From Actinacidiphila guanduensis (lineage in GTDB: Bacteria > Actinomycetota > Actinomycetes > Streptomycetales > Streptomycetaceae), in NCBI RefSeq assembly GCF_900103985.1, contig NZ_FNIE01000001.1:386466-450465 (forward strand): DNA of 64,000 nt. Reading direction: 5' to 3'. The position numbers were made by a program, and so were the translations under genes. The notes beneath the pieces were generated by a model. It did not search any database. It was not told the DNA's origin and saw only the letters and a program-made list of their open reading frames with translations. Positions 60,333 through 64,000 of the stretch are shown in pieces (within the stretch, counting starts at the first letter, position 1; each line of letters opens with the position of its first letter).

Positions 60333-62003
60333 GTGCCGACCCTGACCCCGACGGCCGACGTCCACGCCGCTTACCCGCGGCTGACGGACGACCAGATCGC
60401 GATCCTGAGATCCTGCGGACAGCAGCGGCAGGTCGGCGAGGGGGAACAGCTGTTCCGGGCGGGCGAGCGCACGGACGAGTTCTTCGTCGTCCTCAGCGGC
60501 GAGGTGGCCGTGGTCCACGACGATCCGGAGCACGTCGTCCAGCGGCACGGTCCGCGCAGCTTCCTCGGCGAACTGGGCCTGCTGGAGGGCCAGACCGCCT
60601 TCGTCAGCGCGGTGGTGAACAAGCCCGGAGAGGTACTGGCCGTGGGATCGGCCGCCCTGCGCGACCTGCTCAGCCGCGAACCGGGGCTCGGCGATGTGAT
60701 CCTGCGGGCCTACCTGCTGCGCCGTACGCTCCTGGTCGGCGTCGGCACGGGCTTCCGCATCATCGGCTCCGCCTTCTCCGCCGACACGCGGCGGCTGCTG
60801 GAGTTCGCCGCCCGCAACCGCCTTCCGCACCGCTGGGCGGACCTGGAGAAGGACGCCGAGGCCGAGGCACTGCTCAGGCGTCTCGGTGTCGCTCCCGAGG
60901 AGACCCCGATCGTCCTCTGGCACGACCACCGGGTGCTGCGCAATCCCTCCAATGCCGAACTCGCCCACGTCATCGGGCTGCGGACCGAGACCCCCGCGAA
61001 GGGCGTCTGCGACCTGGTGGTGGTCGGCGCGGGACCCGGTGGCCTGGCCGCCGCGGTGTACGGCGCCTCCGAGGGACTGTCCACCGTCGTCCTGGACGCC
61101 GTCGCGACCGGCGGCCAGGCCGGCACCTCCTCACGGATCGAGAACTACCTCGGCTTCCCCGCCGGGATCTCCGGCATGGAGCTCGCCGAACGCGCCGTCG
61201 TACAGGCCGACCGGTTCGGTGCCCGGATCGATGTCCCCGCCGAGGCCGCCGGCCTCGAACAACGCGACGGGAACAGCCTCGTGCGGCTCACCGACGGCGG
61301 CACGGTCACGGCGACCAACGTCGTGGTGGCCACCGGCGCCCGCTACCGGCGGCTGGCCGCCCCCGGCATCGAGCGGTTCGAAGGACTCGGGGTCCACTAC
61401 GCCGCCACCGTCTGGGAGGCACGGACCTGCCGCCGTGACACGGTGGCCGTCGTAGGGGGCGGCAACTCCGCCGGCCAAGCAGTGCTGTTCCTGGCGCGCG
61501 AGTCGCCCGCCGTCCACCTCCTGGTCCGCGGCGGAGCCCTGGAGGAGAACATGTCCCGCTACCTCATCGACCGCATCGAGCGGCACCCCCGGATCCATGT
61601 CCGGCTGCACACCGAAGTCCGGGAGGTTTCCGGCGAGGAGCGGGTCGAATCCGTCCTCGTCGAGGACAACCGCACCGGCGAGCAGCAGGTGCTGCCCGCC
61701 CGCGCCCTGTTCGTCTTCATCGGCGCGCGTCCCGCCACCTCCTGGCTCGCCGGCGCCGTCACCCTGGACAAGCGCGGCTTCATTCCGACCGGGCAGGACG
61801 TGGCCGAGGCAGCCGCGGACGCCTGGGAGCCCCTGGGCCGCGTCCCGCTCGCGCTGGAGACCGGTCTGCCGGGGGTCTTCGCCGTCGGCGACGTCCGCAG
61901 CCGCTCGGTCAAGCGGGTGGCCTCCGCGGTCGGTGAGGGCGCCATGGCCGTCCGCCTGGCACACGAGCACCTCGGGGAGGTGGGAGCACCCGCCGTCCGA
62001 TGA
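60333..62003 (+). CDS. Cyclic nucleotide-binding domain fused to a thioredoxin reductase-like flavoprotein
   Basis: A 556-residue fusion. The N-terminal 130 residues form a cNMP-binding fold (GEQLFRAGERTDEFFVVLSGEVAVV, GELGLLEGQ); a middle linker (135-225) is thioredoxin/STAS-sized; the C-terminal 320 residues are a TrxR-type FAD/NADP enzyme (VVVGAGPGGLAAAVYGASEG, VAVVGGGNSAGQAVLFLA, GVFAVGDVRS). The redox CxxC of TrxR, expected in the segment GVHYAATVWEARTC, is missing. GTG 60333 has GAGGGGAG upstream. Confidence 0.9.
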   Translation: MPTLTPTADVHAAYPRLTDDQIAILRSCGQQRQVGEGEQLFRAGERTDEFFVVLSGEVAVVHDDPEHVVQRHGPRSFLGELGLLEGQTAFVSAVVNKPGEVLAVGSAALRDLLSREPGLGDVILRAYLLRRTLLVGVGTGFRIIGSAFSADTRRLLEFAARNRLPHRWADLEKDAEAEALLRRLGVAPEETPIVLWHDHRVLRNPSNAELAHVIGLRTETPAKGVCDLVVVGAGPGGLAAAVYGASEGLSTVVLDAVATGGQAGTSSRIENYLGFPAGISGMELAERAVVQADRFGARIDVPAEAAGLEQRDGNSLVRLTDGGTVTATNVVVATGARYRRLAAPGIERFEGLGVHYAATVWEARTCRRDTVAVVGGGNSAGQAVLFLARESPAVHLLVRGGALEENMSRYLIDRIERHPRIHVRLHTEVREVSGEERVESVLVEDNRTGEQQVLPARALFVFIGARPATSWLAGAVTLDKRGFIPTGQDVAEAAADAWEPLGRVPLALETGLPGVFAVGDVRSRSVKRVASAVGEGAMAVRLAHEHLGEVGAPAVR

Positions 62004-62041
62004 CCTCAGCCCCTCCACCGTTGCGAGAAAGGTAAAACGTC

Positions 62042-62491
62042 ATGCCCGTCATGGGAGTTGCCAAGTTCGAGCATTTCTTCCGCGCAGCCGCCGGCCTCGA
62101 CGTCAGCAAGAACGACCTCAAGCGCTACAACGACTTCGTGGACGCCAAGCTCTACGACCTCTTCCTCGTCGGCACCGCCGACGCCAAGGCCAACGACCGG
62201 GACATCATCGAACCGCAGGATCTCCCGGTCACCAAAGGCCTCCAGGAGAGCATCCACGCCTTCAAGAAGCTGGAGGAGGGCATCGAGCTGCGTCCGCTGC
62301 TCGACCAGCTCGCCGCCCGCCCCGCCCTCGGCATGGACGCCGCCGAGGACACCGAGCAGCGGCTGCCCGACCTGGCCGGCGGCCTCAGCGTCGCCCTCGC
62401 CCGCGCCCTCAAAACCATCGCCGCCGACACCCGCCGCCCCTCCACGGACCAGTGGGACGAGGCATTCGAACTCTTCGACCTGCTGGTCTGA
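62042..62491 (+). CDS. DUF1931 histone-fold-like protein
   Basis: A 149-residue helical protein of the DUF1931 family (MGVAKFEHFFRAAAGLDVSKNDLKRYNDFVDAKLYDLFLVGTADAKANDRDIIEPQDLP). Characterised structures of the family show a tandem histone fold, but DNA binding is not proved. It is the last gene of the operon, 38 bases after the flavoprotein gene, with AGAAAGG upstream of its ATG. Confidence 0.82.
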   Translation: MPVMGVAKFEHFFRAAAGLDVSKNDLKRYNDFVDAKLYDLFLVGTADAKANDRDIIEPQDLPVTKGLQESIHAFKKLEEGIELRPLLDQLAARPALGMDAAEDTEQRLPDLAGGLSVALARALKTIAADTRRPSTDQWDEAFELFDLLV

Positions 62492-62527
62492 GCGGGGCGT
62501 CCGCCTGACCGGCCGAACCGCCGCTCT

Positions 62528-62848
62528 TCAAGCCGGAAAGGCCAACAACTCCTCAGCCCTGGCGGCGTCGTCGTAGCGCTCACGGTCACGCCGGATCTCG
62601 TCGAGATTCTCCTCGGTCCAAGCGACCAGCTCCGCAAGGACACGGTGAAGACTGCGACCGCGCTCGGTCAGCGCGTACTCGACGCGGGGCGGCACGGCGG
62701 GCTCGACGGCACGGCTGATCAAGCCGTCGCGCTCAAGCCTGCGCACCGTGATGCTCAGCATCCGCTGCGTGATGCCATTCACCGCACGGCGCAGCGCGTT
62801 GAACCGCAGCGGGCCGTCATCGAGCCGGCAGATGACGGTCACCGACCA
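62528..62848 (-). pseudogene. HxlR-family regulator, N-terminus deleted
   Basis: From WSVTVICRLDDGPLRFNALRRAVNGITQRML to ...RRDRERYDDAARAEELLAFPA this is the HxlR winged helix and its wing. The HxlR N-terminus (the conserved Cys, about 20 residues) is missing: upstream of the Trp codon at 62846 the frame reads unrelated residues. A GTG at 62842 could still start a 104-residue shortened protein, but the conserved redox Cys of the family is lost. Confidence 0.65.
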
Positions 62849-63012
62849 TGCATACCTCCAGCGATGTGACTCTGTTTCCGCACGCGCAGAGGGTGAACCA
62901 GGAACTTCGCGACGGGTTCACCACCGAGGACGTGTACGCGGGCGGGCGGTGGGGCGCGGTGCGAGCGATCAACGCCGGCATTACCACCGTCGCCGACCAG
63001 GCCCACAATCCG
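62848..63012 (+). pseudogene. Amidohydrolase fragment
   Basis: The 55 codons to DQAHNP include TTEDVYAGGRWGAVRAINAGITTVADQAHNP, a segment characteristic of metal-dependent amidohydrolases (EDVYAGNLAGALEALDAGVTTV type). Both the preceding metal-binding HxH part and the rest of the barrel are absent. It abuts the truncated HxlR gene, so both ends probably come from one deletion. Confidence 0.6.
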
Positions 63013-63224
63013 GGTTCCGGCACGGACATCGACGCCAGCCGGCACACCGGCCGCGGGCGGCAAGAGCACCCCGGCTCGCGCCACGGCACGACGCCGGTGA
63101 GGTCAGGGGCCGGTGGCACGGGAAGGGGGCTGGGGATCGGGCCCAGCCCTGGTCCCACACGCCGACGGGGTGCTGGGCGGGCCGGCACCGAGCCGGCCGT
63201 GCCGGGCTACCCGCGCCCTGTCAC

Positions 63225-63647
63225 TCACGCATGGATACCGAAGGGACCGAGGACGTCGGAGTCGATGCGGAGCGACTCGACCAGCGCGGCGGCGTCGTCC
63301 ACGGTGAAGACGTCGGCGGCGGCGAGCATCCCTCGATACTTGCTGGTCACCGGGATGGCGGCCTGCTCGGCGACGGCAGTCAGGTAGGTCTTGAAAATGG
63401 CCCAGAAATTGCCGGTGGGGCCGTACTTGGCGAACTACGGAGTCGGGTCGAGCCCGGTGAGGGCGGCACGCGTACTGGCCGTCAGATCGGCCATGTACTG
63501 CCTCTGGGTCTCGGGGGCCGGGCGCTGGGTGTCGGCTTCGCGCCGCAGCAGCCGGCGGCTCTCGATGTGGCCGATGCGCTCGACCTCCTTGCCCCACAGC
63601 CCTGCCGCGCCGATGTGGTCCGCGTGGGAGTGGGAGTAGACGGTCAT
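63225..63647 (-). pseudogene. Metallo-beta-lactamase fold hydrolase, decayed
   Basis: Starts MTVYSHSHADHIGAAGLW (HxHxDH motif) without the N-terminal strands, skips the middle of the domain after RPAPE, and then reads TQRQYMADLTASTRAALTGLDPTP, an in-frame TAG at 63435-63437, and FAKYGPTGNFWAIFKTYL up to the stop at 63225. Three independent lesions: N-terminal truncation, internal deletion and a stop codon. Its first bases overlap the DUF1275 gene end (ATGA). Confidence 0.75.
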
Positions 63648-64000
63648 GTGCGGTTCCTTTCGATGGGGGCGCTCGCCGCCACGGCAACGGCGAGGAGCAG
63701 CGCCAGTGCGAGCAGGAGGGCCCAGGTTGTGCCGGCGTGAAGGGTGAGCTCAGCTCCGCACAGGGCGCCACAGAACATCGCGGCCACGGATATGAGGCGG
63801 CGCGTCGTGGGAGGTCCCGGGCGGTCGGAGGCGAGCCCGGTGACGGTGAGGGTGAGCACCGTGGTGGTGATGTCGGGGACGGCCAGTCGGCGGGCGACCG
63901 CGTTCTGCAGCCCCATGCCGCAGCCGAGCAGGATGATCTGCGCCGCCGCCGCACCCGCGGTGCGGTGGCCCAGGGTGGCGGCCGACAGCGCGGCCCCCGC
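63644..64000 (-). CDS. DUF1275 (YoaK-like) membrane protein, N-terminus beyond window
   Basis: The last 118 codons of a DUF1275 protein, with MGLQNAVARRLAVPDITTTVLTLTVTG and three C-terminal helices. Paralogue of 45035-45763 (same signature). The open frame continues to base 64000, so the start is outside the window. Confidence 0.82.
   Translation of the reverse strand, partial: AGAALSAATLGHRTAGAAAAQIILLGCGMGLQNAVARRLAVPDITTTVLTLTVTGLASDRPGPPTTRRLISVAAMFCGALCGAELTLHAGTTWALLLALALLLAVAVAASAPIERNRT

Overview
The window reads as the chromosome of a high-GC actinomycete, most likely a member of the Streptomycetaceae. Third codon positions are almost all G or C, GTG starts are common, and the families are typical of that group: an Scr1/DUF5753 regulator, an AA10-CBM2 LPMO under a CebR-type operator, actinobacterial GlgA/GlgC, an ArgP/LysE pair, a SpoIIE phosphatase with PAS/GAF input, SigB/SigF-type sigma factor and a cysteine-free L36 paralogue. 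I saw no rRNA, tRNA, IS element or CRISPR array.

Layout. 1-3.7 kb: a truncated secreted phospholipase C and a divergent secreted purple acid phosphatase. 3.7-6.6 kb: an MMPL exporter and a CsoR/CstR-type repressor, with three TACCCC..GGGGTA operators, one of them built into a perfect 46-bp palindrome. 6.6-10.7 kb: secreted polysaccharide-acting proteins (DUF5010 protein, LPMO) and a methyltransferase. 10.7-15.5 kb: GlxA-type regulator, cupin, MFS/TetR pair and a zinc-ribbon protein. 15.9-22.8 kb: two SDRs and a run of XRE/TPR regulators. 22.9-24.3 kb: L36 paralogue, a small acidic repeat protein and a GT2 enzyme. 24.5-34.9 kb: ArgP/LysE, AidB-like dehydrogenase, SpoIIE phosphatase, aldo/keto reductase, glgA-glgC, and a GNAT gene coupled to a 27-residue Cys-containing peptide.

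35-40 kb: a BlaI/M56 sensor-repressor pair next to a glycosyltransferase/polysaccharide-deacetylase operon; matching dyads lie before blaI and before that operon. 40-50.7 kb: NmrA-like protein, CE7 esterase, sigma factor, two MFS transporters (one with MarR), DUF1275 protein, GH3 lipoprotein and epoxide hydrolase. 51-62.5 kb: a PucR-type regulator divergent from a compact nine-gene stress operon, dnaK-grpE-dnaJ(cbpA)-cbpM-clpB-thioredoxin-UBP zinc finger-CNB/TrxR-like flavoprotein-DUF1931. 62.5-64 kb: a small gene graveyard (truncated HxlR regulator, amidohydrolase fragment, metallo-beta-lactamase pseudogene) and the end of a second DUF1275 gene.

The most interesting units are the CstR-like/MMPL module with its terminator-operator overlap, the nine-gene chaperone-redox operon, the predicted BlaI regulon, and two small proteins that look real but fit no family I recognise (23104-23421 and 34776-34859).
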